A stretch of 64,000 nucleotides of DNA from Chaetoceros tenuissimus (GCA_021927905.1 BLLK01000020.1:1178001-1242000), one strand, 5' to 3'; counted from the stretch's first letter, positions 29,409-40,573 are shown. The notes: generated by a model not told the origin, from the sequence alone. Translations and numbers: made by a program.

Positions 29409-31987
29409 ATGCTTGGAAGATCTGTAGCTTCCAAGATCTCAAATCATTCTCATGTTGTCCGTTCCATAGCCAAGAGGAATATATGTGGAGCAGACTTGGT
29501 CAACTCAAAATTTGGACAAGTAAAATATCAGAGAACACACCCATCAACTTCTAGTGTGCACCTTTTTTCTAGTGTAGCTATTGAGAACCCTGAACCGTCT
29601 TCTTCGAAGAGTCGAGCTGAGCCTACTGCAGCGACTGTCGCACCATTTGTTTCAACTGCTGAAAGAAAGTATGAATTCTTTCAAAATGTAGAAGTTACTA
29701 ACGAAGGAATTGCAGTCATTCGCTTCGACAATCCTTCCAAGAAAGTGAACACTATTAGCTTCAAAGTCAAGGATGAGGCCGAAAAGCTATGGGAAACCGA
29801 AATTGAAAAGAATCCCAACATCAAGGGAGTTGTCTTTTCTTCAGGAAAACCTGATGGTTTTATCGCAGGTGCTGATATCTTTGATATCCAATCCTTGGAA
29901 AATAAAGAAGAAGTTGTTCCTTTGATTGAGTCTGCCACAGACTTTTTCCAAGGTCTAAAGAAGAAAGGAGTCCCTCTTGTGTGTGCAATCAATGGGCCTG
30001 CTCTTGGGGGTGGTCTTGAATGGGCTTTGTGGACTGATTACATTGTTTGTACTGATTCTCCAAAGACCAAGCTAGGATTGCCAGAGGTGAAACTAGGATT
30101 GCTTCCAGGTAAGACTTGTCAACTTATTATATACATATTCTTTTTTCGTCAGTAATTCTAATCACAAAATTCCAATTGTTTATAGGTTTTGGAGGAACCC
30201 AAAATCTCCCAAAGAGAGTTGGATTACAAAAAGCTATGGATATGATGCTGACTGGAAAAGATATTCGTCCAAAGCAAGCTAAGCGAATGGGTCTCGTTGA
30301 TCTAGTTGTTGCCCCCCAATCACTCGAGGCAGTTGCTATTGAATCCGCAAGAAAGCTTGCTGATGGGGAACTAAAGAAGAGCCGTGGCAAGAAGAAGTCA
30401 ATGATGGATAAACTTATCGAAGATAATCAGTTTGGGAGACATTTCATGTGGCAAAAAATTGATGAAATGGTAAAGAAAAACACAAATGGAAAATATCCTG
30501 CTCCTTTTGCCATTATTGAAGCTGTGAAATATGGAATCGAGCATCCTAAGGGTGATAAGAAATTGAAGTTTGAAAGAGAAAGCTTTGCCAAATTAGCTGC
30601 GACCAAGGAGTCTGAAGCTCTGATTGGTATCTTCGATGGTATGAATCAAATGAAGAAACATAGTTATGGCGATGTTGCACATCCTATTGAAAAGGTAGCT
30701 GTTCTTGGCAGTGGTCTCATGGGAAGTGGAATTGCTCAAGTTACCGCTGAAAAGGGATATGAAGTTCTACTTAAGGATAGGGATGACACTTCTATTGCTC
30801 GCGGTCTATCGTATATTGACGAGAACTGGGGAAAGAAAGTCAAGCGTAAGCGTATGACTAAGTTCCAGTACAACATTAATTCCTCGAATATTGTCCCGCT
30901 AACTGATGAAATGGAATCTTGGAAGAAACACTTTGGGAAAGCAGACATGATTGTTGAGGCTGTATTTGAAGACATTAACCTCAAGAGAAAGATTGTTGCT
31001 GAGATGGAAAGCGTGACTCCAGATCATTGTATCTTTGCAACTAACACGTCTGCAATACCTATTGCTGACATTGCTGAAGGCGCAAGTAGACCAGATCAAA
31101 TCATTGGTATGCATTATTTTTCGCCTGTACCGCAAATGCCATTGTTGGAAATTATTCCACATGAAGGAACTTCAGATTCTACAAAAGCTGCTGCCTTCCA
31201 AGTTGGTATGAAGCAAGGAAAGACATGTATCGAGGTCAAGGATGTTCCTGGATTTTATGTTAATAGATGTCTTGGACCATTTTTAGTTGAGGTATGTTAT
31301 AATAGTTGCTTTAGAATTGCACTAATGTCACTCTCAGAATAAATCGATTGTACTGACAAATTTTCATTTTTGTAGGTGTCAGCATTGATTCGTGATGGTG
31401 TAGGCCTCAAAGAACTTGATAAAGCTGCCAAGAATTTCGGAATGCCTGTCGGTCCAATTGATCTGGCAGATAATGTTGGTGTTGATGTCACATCTCACGT
31501 CGCTAAATTCCTCTCCAACGCTGATCTTGGAGACCGCATGACTGGCGGTGATGTAAGCCTAATGGAAGATATGATTGCAAAAGGATGGCTTGGAAAGAAA
31601 GCAAATCAAGGATTCTATACTTACAATGGAAAGAAGAAGACAATAAGTCCAGAAGTCCAGGCATATATCAACAACTTCAAGACGAGAGATTTAGGTTTGA
31701 AGGAGGAAGAAATTCAAAATCGTCTCATTTCTCGATTTGTGAATGAAGCAGCAAAATGCCTCGAAGATGAAATCATCGCAGATCCAGTGGTTGGAGATAT
31801 TGGACTTGTTTTCGGAACTGGATTTGCACCATTTAGAGGTGGACCTTTCCGCTATTTAGATACTGTTGGCGTGGATCAGTATGTTGGAATGATGAACGGA
31901 TTTGCTGACAAGTATGGCCCTCAATTTGCACCATGTCAACTTTTAGTTGATTATGCTGCATCTGGTAAAAAGTTCCATTTGAAGTAG
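29409..31987 (+). CDS. HADHA: Trifunctional protein alpha subunit (enoyl-CoA hydratase / 3-hydroxyacyl-CoA dehydrogenase)
   Basis: Exons 29409-30108, 30186-31291 and 31376-31987; introns of 77 and 84 bp; 805 aa. The basic, Ser-rich N-terminus (MLGRSVASKIS...) fits a mitochondrial presequence. The hydratase domain has GFIAGADIFDI, INGPALGGGLEWAL, GLPEVKLGLLPGFGGTQNLP and DMMLTGKDIRPKQAKRMGLVD. The dehydrogenase starts with the NAD fold VAVLGSGLMGSGIAQV, then FEDINLKRKIVAEME, NTSAIPI, IGMHYFSPV and GFYVNRCL. The C-terminal repeat includes DIGLVFGTGFAPFRGGPFRY. Both Glu residues of the hydratase site look present. It performs steps two and three of long-chain beta-oxidation, partnered by a thiolase not seen here. 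Confidence 0.96.
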
Positions 31988-32462
31988 ATGAAATCAAGTC
32001 GTATTGTTGAGAAGTAAGGTTTGTAATCTTCCGTAAATTAAATTTTCTGTAGAAGTATGACAGCATACAACCTATCATGATTAGTGGAGGAATGCTGAGA
32101 GACCATCCCCTTGAACAATAATTTTCCAAATGAAAATGACTTCTTCCAGCAGGAATGTATTCAAAATTCCACGTTTCTGACTTGGAAGCTATTTTCACTT
32201 ATGGATGATTGATTCCTTCTTTGCAAAATACGATAACAATATAACAATACCAACATCAAGTACAATGACGTGTTTAAGGGAGGAAGTATAATTGGGAAAA
32301 TAGCTCATAGAGGGAAGACATGAAGTCGTAATGACCCGATACCAACTACTATGACCCAAGCGAAATTCAAATAATTCGTATGAATATTTCAATATTTCCA
32401 TTATTCCCTCTTCAAGTCTTCTCACAAACAAAACAAAACCAATATTCCTATTCTATGCAAAT
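31988..32462. other. Intergenic region, nothing recognised
   Basis: 475 bp between HADHA and a heat shock factor on the same strand. No repeat, RNA or clear heat shock element cluster was seen by eye. Confidence 0.5.
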
Positions 32463-33533
32463 ATGAGTACATCCATATCCATGACTCAAGACGAGGAAAT
32501 CTCTGCTGCTGCAGTTTTACTAGCCAGTAAACTTCACGTTGCCAGAAATTCCAATGATGATTCCTCGTTGCAAAGTAATGATTCCAACTCCAACTTAACG
32601 TCCAGTGTAACAAAATCTCATGTCGTATCTCTGTCTTCCATGGACAAGCTCTCTGCATGTGAAAAGGAAGATTTGAAAGTGAATCAATGTAATGAAGTCT
32701 TTTCCGTCATTCCTACAGGTCCAGCAGAGCCGAGTCGAAATCCTTTTCATTCCTTCACGAGGAACAACTTTTCATGGGAGGTTGCTCCAAATTCTCTTGA
32801 GAGAAAACTTGGTACAAATCCCACCTCCGTGGTTGATATTGCAAGTAGAGAGAATGTTGAAGCAAATCCCACCCGCACTAAGAGATTCAGTTTTCCAGAG
32901 ATCATTCATGACTTATTAGAGGACCCTGCTCATGCTGATATTCTTCGGTGGCTTCCAGGAGGAAAGGCATTTATCATACTGGATACCAAGCGTTTCACAG
33001 AAGAACTACTTTCTACTCATTTCAAGCAGGCCCAATACACAAGTTTCACTCGAAGACTTGGTCGTTGGAAGTTCACTCGTGTTCCTAGAGGTCCATTCCT
33101 TGGAGCATACTACCACAAACTCTTTAGAAAAGGTCATAAGTATCTGTGCAAATTTATGTCATGCAGTGGTGATTCGGATATTGCGAGCCTTTTGAAAATG
33201 CAAGGTTACAGAAACATGCAGACAAGTCCAAAGAATCATGTATCTGATAGTTTAATTCAAATGAAGATGGAGCTAGAACAATTACGATCATTAAGATACA
33301 AAATCCTACAACGTCAAATGCAAATTCTAAAAAGGCTCAAACAAGATGCTTCTGCTCGAAGTAACATGATTACTGACCAATCTTCGAGTCACAATACTGT
33401 AAGGAATGAGTTGATATTGAATTCTGCTACCACACCAAGGCGAGCAATCTCGAAGCAGGGAACTCCAACTCTCCCACATGCATTAAATTGCCAGAAGCAA
33501 GATGCTCAGAAGCCAAAGTCATATCCAGTTTAG
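32463..33533 (+). CDS. Heat shock factor-type transcription factor (HSF 1 of 2)
   Basis: Single exon, 356 aa. The N-terminal 140 residues are Ser/Asn-rich and unstructured. The HSF DNA-binding domain spans 141-231: RFSFPEIIHDLLED, ILRWLPGGKAFIILDTKRF, LLSTHFKQAQYTSFTRRLGRW, KFTRVP then GAYYHKLFRKG. The recognition helix phrase YTSFTRRLGRW is typical of the large diatom HSF family. A heptad-like stretch (LIQMKMELEQLRSLRYKILQ) at ~260-290 suits trimer formation. HYHKLF replaces the usual FxHPxF end of the domain. Diatoms carry many HSFs, so a heat role is not implied. Confidence 0.88.
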   Translation: MSTSISMTQDEEISAAAVLLASKLHVARNSNDDSSLQSNDSNSNLTSSVTKSHVVSLSSMDKLSACEKEDLKVNQCNEVFSVIPTGPAEPSRNPFHSFTRNNFSWEVAPNSLERKLGTNPTSVVDIASRENVEANPTRTKRFSFPEIIHDLLEDPAHADILRWLPGGKAFIILDTKRFTEELLSTHFKQAQYTSFTRRLGRWKFTRVPRGPFLGAYYHKLFRKGHKYLCKFMSCSGDSDIASLLKMQGYRNMQTSPKNHVSDSLIQMKMELEQLRSLRYKILQRQMQILKRLKQDASARSNMITDQSSSHNTVRNELILNSATTPRRAISKQGTPTLPHALNCQKQDAQKPKSYPV

Positions 33534-33798
33534 AATGTGATGTGGCTGAAATCTCTCTTTGTTTTTATATTCATATTGCGTATTTGAGGAATTAATCTTG
33601 AACAATCCAATTGCCTACGTTTCATAAATTGTATTTAAAACATATTCTAGTACTCATTACTCATTACTCATTTCAATGTATTCCTATCCAGATGAACTCG
33701 AGTATTCCTCTTGCAACTTTTCATGTCTATGATGGTATCATGTCGCTTGATCTCATCTTGGAGACTCTTCCAATCTTCAAACTAGTACAAGTGATACT

Positions 33799-34206
33799 TC
33801 ATTTCTTCTTGTGAATGTTTCTAAGGCTTCTCTTGACAGGAGTGATGCTGATAGAGTCGTCTTCTGCTGCTGTAATGTAACGTCCTAGCTTTGGATTTGG
33901 GGATAATTTCTTTGTTTTTACTTTGGTGACCTTGAGAGTATCATTTACCTTGAGAGTGGTTGCAAAGTAGACACAGAGGTCGTCAACTTCATTTCCTTGA
34001 AGGTTATCCTCAGTTCTATCACATGTATCCTCCTCCTTGCCTTCAACATCAGATAGACTTGCCATCTTTTTCACAAATGGAGTTCCTCTTCTGTTTCTGC
34101 AGGAACGACGAACAGGAGTATGCTCGCTCTTCTTGCTCTCGACAAAGTCTACGTAGCGTCCAAACTGTGGAGCTTCAGAGAGATCTGGATTTGAGAGGCA
34201 AGTCAT
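33799..34206 (-). CDS. Small basic protein with two GRY-TPVRRS repeats
   Basis: Single exon, 135 aa from the first ATG (34206); the frame is open ~45 bp further upstream, so an upstream exon is possible. It carries the same module twice: APQFGRY ...HTPVRRSCRN near the start and NPKLGRY ...ITPVKRSLRN at the C-terminus. Spacing from GRY to TPV is similar in both (14 and 13 residues). The T-P-V-R/K-R-S core combines a proline-directed kinase site with an RRS basophilic site and resembles short motifs in mitotic spindle and chromatin proteins such as the CKAP2 C-terminus; that comparison is from memory and unproven. The acidic middle is not recognised. Confidence 0.6.
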   Translation of the reverse strand: MTCLSNPDLSEAPQFGRYVDFVESKKSEHTPVRRSCRNRRGTPFVKKMASLSDVEGKEEDTCDRTEDNLQGNEVDDLCVYFATTLKVNDTLKVTKVKTKKLSPNPKLGRYITAAEDDSISITPVKRSLRNIHKKK

Positions 34207-34413
34207 GATGTTGGAATTGGTGAACTTTGTTTTTGATGGAATGGCTTTCAATATTGCACTTTTGTGTTTTATGATGGCAGAGAAAGTGATGAAGATGGTG
34301 GATTTTTCTTGTGTCGGTGGGACTGAGGGCTAAAAGCCTTGGACAGATTTGGTGGGAATTTCATTGGCTATTTTAGACTTTGAAAAATCATTTCTTTTTC
34401 TCCCTTCTTTCTC

Positions 34414-36276
34414 TCAAGTCCAAGGAAGCCAATTCACGTGCATCACTATGGAGAGAATGTAAAATAAAACAAAGTAGTAATACAACACCTCCTTCCTCCT
34501 ATCCTTTCCTTTGTCCTTATATTCATGAATTCCAACAACGACCCAGTACAAAGAAGGACAAGCTGAACAAATCATTCTGGTTGAAATTTGAACATGCGCT
34601 ATGAATAATCCAAGTAAAGTGAATCCACCAAGTATCGCATAATGGGCAAGTAGAATATCCGCGTCTTTTATGCCTCTGTTACTTTCTTTCCCTTCATCCC
34701 GGATTGAAATTGATTGAACAGCATTGAATGCCCATTTGATGACAAACATAGTTGAGATATCTTTACTATGCGAGTATCTACTTTGTACTTGTTAACACTT
34801 GCTTTGATCCAACAAGTGACTCCCAGAGAGCCAAGGCATAAGATGGGAGACGCAAGAATGAAGTTTGGTATTTGGGCCAAAGTCCTTTCAAATCATGACA
34901 TGAGAGGGCTCTACATTTATTGCATAGTTACTTGAGATAACAAGAGCTCACTTACCAATAACGAAATAAACCCACATTCCAGTGTTTATTTTGTACATAA
35001 CCGTACAATGAAAAGTTTGGTGTACTTTGATCAAGAATATCACACCATGCTGGCCGGTAATCTTGAACACAATGAAAGGCAATACCTCGTTTCTCGTGAT
35101 AGTAGATCGGTGTGATGATGAGAATCATTTGTGGAGTATACAAAAGTAGGTACCCCAAGCAACATCGAAAGTGATTCAGTAATCCCTTTTTGTCTTTGAT
35201 GAATGTCAAAATTTTTGCTGATAGATGGATAAATATGAAAATTGCAATTAAACTCCCATTTGATCTTGTATACGATGCCAACATGAATAATGCTGTACTA
35301 ATGACATAGAGAAAGATGTTGCCAGAGTGAAACGCATGAGTAAAAAAGACATACCCAGTGAAAGTCATACAGCTAAACGTTGCCTCTGAATAACATGATA
35401 TAAAAAAGACGTTTGCTGGGTTGAGAACAAATGCCACAGCTGTCATATTTGCCAATGACAGTACAGTTTTCCTTTCACTTTCCTGACATATTTCTTTTTG
35501 AGAATACAATAGTATAGCATAGGTCAATTCGTGGATCGCCAATGCAGCTATTGTGAAGCACACTGCATTCCATAAGAATGATGATAACACTATCAATGCT
35601 TCAAAAGTAGGTGGCATAATAAAAGTCGGTAGTATTTTCGCAAGTAATAGTGCGAGAAAACGAATGCAAAGTGGAAAGAGTGGAAAGAAAGCGTGTGCTT
35701 GCTCCGAAGATTCAAAAATGCTTTCATCATCAATTGAACATGATTTCTCAACACTGTCATCCCTTTTCAATTCGCACTGTTTCCTTAAATGTATTGGAGG
35801 ATATCTTGCCTTTGATGAAACTGCCAATGTTAAAAATCTGGCAGCATCCCATCGAGTCAAAGGAGTCAGAAGTAACTTATAGAATGTATTTTCTTCGAAC
35901 TGATTGCAACATATCGTTGATGAATCCCAGCTGCACAATCCATATTATTTTCTTCGTGAAGCAGAGATGATCCTTCTGTCCACATGTCGTTGCATGCATG
36001 GCCTTTCAAACAGAAGCAGATTGTGGATAAGTTTTTCTCTTCATGGCCAAGCCTCATATCAAATTGTAAGACTCCATGCCCAGGATCAAATGTGGGAAGA
36101 AAAAAACTAGATACAATCATGGCAAGGAAGAATAAGAACCTTGTCTTGATACATAACTTTACTATCTCCATCCTCGAAGTTGACATAGACGTTGAACTTA
36201 GGAGTGGAATCGTTTCTCTGATTTTGATCTCCAAGTTGGACCCACGATTGCTTCTTCTCTGATCTCTCGCCCCCAT
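34414..36276 (-). CDS. PIGV: GPI mannosyltransferase 2 (PIG-V), exon joins partly unresolved
   Basis: ER membrane enzyme that adds the second mannose to GPI anchors. Family blocks in order: first membrane helix (CIKTRFLFFLAMIVSSFFLP), RWDAARFL with the luminal catalytic Asp, AFFPLFPL, then many helices (VAFVLNPANVFFISCYSEA, SYTRSNGSL), WNVGLFRYW, PNFILASPIL, and the C-terminal LAHYAILGG with HVQISTRM and CPSLYW. The join at 34956/34884 is clear (71-bp intron, GTAAGT). Two further frame changes, between ~36090 and 35900 and between ~34800 and 34755, lack an obvious standard junction. Either there are weak-donor introns or single-base errors in the sequence. The head-to-head neighbour is SmD2. 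Confidence 0.82.
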
Positions 36277-36624
36277 TATATTTTAAGTATGGCTATCATT
36301 TAAAGATGTCCATATCTTAAGTGTTCGCTGTTAGCATACGTATATGATGAATTCTATGCAAATGTAATAAAACAGATCAGTTTTTGTTGAAAATGTTTTT
36401 AATGTTGCTTATTTAGCTATGCTCAAGAGCTGGATAAAGGTCACTCTATCTCCTCATCACGAACACACACCGTGCATCCGTGCAGAAAAAAAACAAAATG
36501 CATCAATAGTGGACGCTCACTCTTATTGGATCGGCTCTAGTTTGCATGCACAATTGATAGATACATAGTGGAAGTGAATATCCTGTCGTCTTTTACATTT
36601 AGTTTGAAATAAGAAATAATTAAA
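36277..36624. other. Divergent region, PIG-V / SmD2
   Basis: 348 bp between divergent starts; no feature recognised beyond presumed promoters. Confidence 0.5.
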
Positions 36625-36954
36625 ATGTCAGCGGAAGCAGCACCGAGAGGATTCAATCAAGACCTAAAATCCGGCCCGTTTTCGGTTCTTTACAACGCTG
36701 TAAAAAATAATACACAAGTCCTAGTAAACCTGCGTAACAATCATAAAATTCTTGGAAGAGTCAAGGCTTACGATAGACATATGAATTTATTACTTGAAGA
36801 TGTAAAGGAACTATGGACTGAATATAGCAGAGGAGGAAAGAACAAGAGTAAAAAGGGAACTCCTGTGAATAAAGATCGGTATGTGAGCAAAATGTTTTTA
36901 AGAGGTGATGGTGTTATTCTAGTGGTTAGCAATCCTGCAGCTCTGTCTGGATAG
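36625..36954 (+). CDS. SNRPD2: Small nuclear ribonucleoprotein Sm D2
   Basis: Single exon, 109 aa, close to the usual ~110-118. The Sm fold is complete: [20 protein letters not shown] (N-helix and Sm1), [29 protein letters not shown], a Lys-rich loop ([14 protein letters not shown]), then Sm2 [18 protein letters not shown]. The long L4 loop and the phrase [14 protein letters not shown] are diagnostic for SmD2 rather than another Sm protein. It sits in the heptameric ring around U1, U2, U4 and U5 snRNAs. With MFAP1 it is the second spliceosome gene in the window. Confidence 0.97.
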   Translation: MSAEAAPRGFNQDLKSGPFSVLYNAVKNNTQVLVNLRNNHKILGRVKAYDRHMNLLLEDVKELWTEYSRGGKNKSKKGTPVNKDRYVSKMFLRGDGVILVVSNPAALSG

Positions 36955-37506
36955 ATACCAAGTATATGGGAATTATGCTTATAGGATCATTCATAATTGT
37001 TCGGGATTTTGTAACGCTATAAACTAAAAAGAAAAAGTTAAAATGATCTTGTGTGAAACGAAGTGGAGTATGATGCCACAATGGCATCAAGAACATGAAG
37101 TCAAGGATTGATCATCAAGAAGGATACAAATTGCTATCATTCTAAGCTCCTTTTTTAAGCAATATATTGTAGATGCCCATAAGTTTTTATTATCATCAGA
37201 GGGAAACATTACACGAAAAAAGAAGAGTACCATCATATTATGAGAACTCCAATCCCATTTAAAAAATGAATTTGTTCTTTTAGTGTTACATGTTATTATC
37301 ATTGATTTCTGTCCTCAAGTGTAAATTTCTAAGTATGCATCTAGTGGGTGAGGACGAAATTGTCTGTTTTATCATATCTGCAGAGTATAGTTTCTCAATA
37401 GCTCCTTCTTTTTCCAAGATCTGTTCTCAAGTCCTATTGTTTCATCAAAATTTCAGAGTATCTATGTGCACTGAAAGGTACAAGTCAACTTTCATGAGAG
37501 AGCAGT
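36955..37506. other. Convergent intergenic region, nothing recognised
   Basis: 552 bp between the 3' ends of SmD2 and the Mpv17-like gene. AT-rich; short open frames here look like chance. Confidence 0.5.
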
Positions 37507-38316
37507 TTAAACAACTCTCTCTGGATTCACGCTGACAGGAACTGAAGCTGGGGCAGGATTCTCCTCTTCATAACTCTGCACGGATCCTGCGAAAATGCTA
37601 AGAATAAAAGTCCATGCCAGTCCTGCAACACAGAGGAAAGGAATCTGCAATGGTTCGTCAACATATCCAAACTGAAAGTACTGAACTGGGATCCAGAATA
37701 GCCAGTTTCTTTTCAATAAAGGCACAATTGTAGTTTGTGCGCGATACATATTTGCCTCAGCGCTTAATCCTTGCAAGTAACCAGTCAAAGTGAAGAATAC
37801 TGGATAATAAATGAATGGAATAACAAGGAATTGGTTTGCAAATGTCTGCTCCATAGTTGCTAGAAAGTGAATATCTGCATCAGGCAAAACATGTTGTAAG
37901 TAATGACCATCGCAGGTGTCAACAATGAATGGGAAGAGAGAACATTGTACAGCCCTGTAAATGATGTCAAATGAAACAAAAGCTGTAGCCCTAGTACTAT
38001 CGTACTCTTTCTCTCTAGATTGAGCAATGGCGTCACCTATAAAAGCTAGGCAAGCTCCAGTTGTACACTTGGTAGCAAGTGGAAAGTCCATGAGAGAATC
38101 TTTGTACATGGTAACCATGACATCCAAAGGATCAGCATTAAGTGAAGTACTGGTACGTGAAGATATAGGATCCTTCAATAGTAGAGGTTGTGATGGAGTA
38201 TTAAGTTTTCTAAAAGATGTATGTAAATTGTTCCTACTAGCAGAGGGCACCTGAAACCCCTGCACACATGAATACATGCACATCAAGGTAGTGAGAAAGC
38301 TAATGGAGTTCTTCAT
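37507..38316 (-). CDS. Mpv17/PMP22-family membrane protein, plastid-type presequence
   Basis: Single exon, 269 aa. A signal peptide ends in CVQGF-QVPSAS, a diatom plastid-type motif, followed by a Ser/Asn-rich transit stretch. The family domain runs ~65-250: MYKDSLMDFPLATKCTTGACLAFIGDAIAQ, FVSFDIIYRAVQCSLFPFIVD, a middle helix, ANMYRAQTTIVPLLKRNWLFWIPVQYFQFGYV (the Mpv17 hallmark W.iWP..q..nF) and a last helix. Family members are four-helix proteins of mitochondria, peroxisomes or plastids, some acting as channels. Here a plastid membrane is suggested; function is unknown. Confidence 0.88.
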   Translation of the reverse strand: MKNSISFLTTLMCMYSCVQGFQVPSASRNNLHTSFRKLNTPSQPLLLKDPISSRTSTSLNADPLDVMVTMYKDSLMDFPLATKCTTGACLAFIGDAIAQSREKEYDSTRATAFVSFDIIYRAVQCSLFPFIVDTCDGHYLQHVLPDADIHFLATMEQTFANQFLVIPFIYYPVFFTLTGYLQGLSAEANMYRAQTTIVPLLKRNWLFWIPVQYFQFGYVDEPLQIPFLCVAGLAWTFILSIFAGSVQSYEEENPAPASVPVSVNPERVV

Positions 38317-39011
38317 GTTTTGGCGAGAAAGTGAAAACGACGAAGTGAAGTCAAGACCTATCCTATGTTCCTAGTCTAGAAATATTGCTGAGAAGGTGCT
38401 ACTTGATGAAAACACCAAAGGCAATCACTCGAAATTAATTGAAAATAAATTAAAATGAGGTGAGTTAATCAAAAGATCATGCAGTTCATCAACGTGGCTG
38501 ATGGGAAATGCAGAGTTGAAGATGAAGAGAAAGCAAAGAAACCAACACACTCAAAAAAAACCGCGTTTGAGATCAGTCTTGTTTTTCATTTTGCTGACGT
38601 ATGCTCAAAGAATAAATTCCGATGGGAAAGTAGAGTATCCTCCATTGTTCTTTAGATATATTTCTATAATAGGTTTCAACACCATCAATTATCCGTTTCG
38701 GGAAGGGGCTTTTTTAGGGGTGAAAATAGAAGATTCTACACCCCCTCTGAAATTCTAAGAAAAATTATTGTACGTACTTACGGGTAGTATAAAAATGGCG
38801 CGAAAATCCACCCTTTCAACCAGTAGTAGCCTACCTGATAGCCGCCATTGAAATGCTGGATTTTGATTTGCTGTTATTGGCCATTGCCCAGATGCTTCGA
38901 AACCCTCAAGAAACACCCAATACTGTCAAAAGCGAGAAGCCACCACAAAATAGCAACTTTGCATTTTCCACACACTCGTGTTCACTTTTCCAGTCATAAA
39001 TTGTGTTTCAG
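38317..39011. other. Divergent region, Mpv17-like / ParB-like, with E2F-like site
   Basis: 695 bp between divergent starts. A small open frame at 38501-38758 has no family features and I do not call it. An E2F-like GGCGCGAAAA box lies at 38797-38806. Confidence 0.45.
38797..38806. promoter_or_regulatory. E2F-like site upstream of the ParB-like gene
   Basis: GGCGCGAAAA is a full E2F half-site (reverse of TTTTCGCGCC), ~205 bp upstream of the plastid ParB-like gene and ~480 bp from the Mpv17-like start. Motif match only. Confidence 0.4.
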
Positions 39012-39905
39012 ATGAATCAGTCTATAGGATACTCCAAATTTTTCTTGCTTTCCATCGTATTGCTTGTTTTCAACAGCATCATGACTGCTTCAGCATTTTC
39101 ATGTACTCAGATTTCGAAGTCATCCTTCAGATATTACTCAAATGATGAGAGATGTGGAATGAGATTTGTAGCGTCTGATTCCTCGCTGAATCTATACAAG
39201 GACACAAGGAATGGAATGGATGGTATGGATAGTTCTGTATCTCCAGTATTCAGCTCCATCGCTTCCGAGTCCTGGGCCTCAAGTGTCGATTACAAGGGAG
39301 CTGCTTCCTCAGCCCAGAGCGAGGCAAAGTCATCCTCTCCAGCAACTTCTCCTCTCGGGAAGCTTGCTCGTGGAGTATCAAATATATTTGGTGTTGTCAG
39401 TGATGTATTGAACAGAGATACCACCAAAACCAGGAAACCTGCCCCTTCAATTCTTCTTGAAGAAGACATTGAAGACGAAGATGACCAGGTTCATCTCAGC
39501 CAGTCACAGATCATTTCCCTCGTCGATATCAACTGGCTCAAGGAGCATGAACAAGTTGTGAGTGAGGAAAGAGTTCAAAACCTTCTCCAATCTACAATTG
39601 AATGGGACGCATATAAAATGCCTCTTCTAGTGGACTCAAAAAGTGGAGCGATATTAGATGGTCACCATCGTTATGCAGTTGGTCGTGCAATGGGACTCTC
39701 AAGGCTTCCTGCGATCTTGGTTGATTACCTGAATGATGAAACGATTTCTGTAGATGTATGGCCAGATTGTGGTCTAGACTGTCTTTCCAAGGAAGATGTT
39801 ATTGAGATGAGTTTGTCAAAGGATGTATTCCCACCTAAAACCTCGAAACATGACTTTGTTTCCTCGTTTACTTCTATTCATGTTCCCCTGTCAAAGTTAC
39901 TCTAG
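39012..39905 (+). CDS. Plastid-targeted ParB/sulfiredoxin-fold protein with serine-kinase-like motif
   Basis: Single exon, 297 aa from ATG 39012. Residues 1-29 form a signal peptide ending in TASAFSC (diatom plastid motif). A ~140-residue Ser-rich linker follows. The folded part begins near 165: ISLVDINWLKEHEQVVSEER, then IEWDAYKMPLLVD, SGAILDGHHRYAVGRAMG and LPAILVDYLNDE. DGHHR (216-220) is the central motif of the ParB/Srx superfamily and of its SbnI/SerK branch, which phosphorylates free L-serine. A nearby acidic residue could be the base. No DNA-binding helix-turn-helix is seen, so a partition role is unlikely. Free-serine kinase in the plastid is an inference. Confidence 0.7.
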   Translation: MNQSIGYSKFFLLSIVLLVFNSIMTASAFSCTQISKSSFRYYSNDERCGMRFVASDSSLNLYKDTRNGMDGMDSSVSPVFSSIASESWASSVDYKGAASSAQSEAKSSSPATSPLGKLARGVSNIFGVVSDVLNRDTTKTRKPAPSILLEEDIEDEDDQVHLSQSQIISLVDINWLKEHEQVVSEERVQNLLQSTIEWDAYKMPLLVDSKSGAILDGHHRYAVGRAMGLSRLPAILVDYLNDETISVDVWPDCGLDCLSKEDVIEMSLSKDVFPPKTSKHDFVSSFTSIHVPLSKLL

Positions 39906-40573
39906 GCTTGACAATACAGATATGAACTAGGTCCGTTGGATTATGATCAAGACTCTTTGACAGATCAAGATAAGAAGAAACAATGCGCTAGTAAGCGTAT
40001 TAATCTAAACAATTTTTACACATGACAAACAACACGAATGTTTTTCTCTATGAAACACAAAGAGCTACGTAGTTGAAAATTCTATATTACAATTATCTAC
40101 ACCAAAACTCCTCAATCTCAACGATCCAACTTCATCAAGAGGAGACCAAAGGACGAAATTCTGCATTGCTTGAGAATAGAATTCCAAGCTTGACACTTCC
40201 GTGAATTCGCAAGAGCAAACGAAGATTCAGTTGATGGGTCTCGTCACCAAAGAACGAAATTTCAAAGAATGCTTGGTTGTGCGAGTGTTACTGAAGTTGA
40301 AGATTCTGACGTGAGCGACAAAATAATGGCCTATTTTTTTGCAATTTCGTGTTTCAGTTCGAAGGTCGATAAACAGCTAGTACACTATCAACGGATATTG
40401 ATTCATTCTCTACCTTATACGGATAAAAAGCTGACATAGGTGCACCTGTGTCTTACGTAGGCATCTCACGAAAGCCACCCAAAGGTGAAGAATTTTTTCT
40501 CACATCTCACATCACTAATGCCTCTCACATTTTTCTTTATTCAAATTTTTGCATCTTCTTAGTAAAGAAAAAC
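39906..40573. other. Intergenic region upstream of asparagine synthetase
   Basis: 668 bp between genes on the same strand. The synthetase frame is open for ~126 bp before the chosen ATG but without another ATG. No repeat or RNA was seen. Confidence 0.5.

Noticed and set aside
38501-38758. 85-codon open frame on the plus strand
   Set aside because: No family features, short, and lies in a divergent promoter region; the basic start and Phe-rich end look like chance translation.
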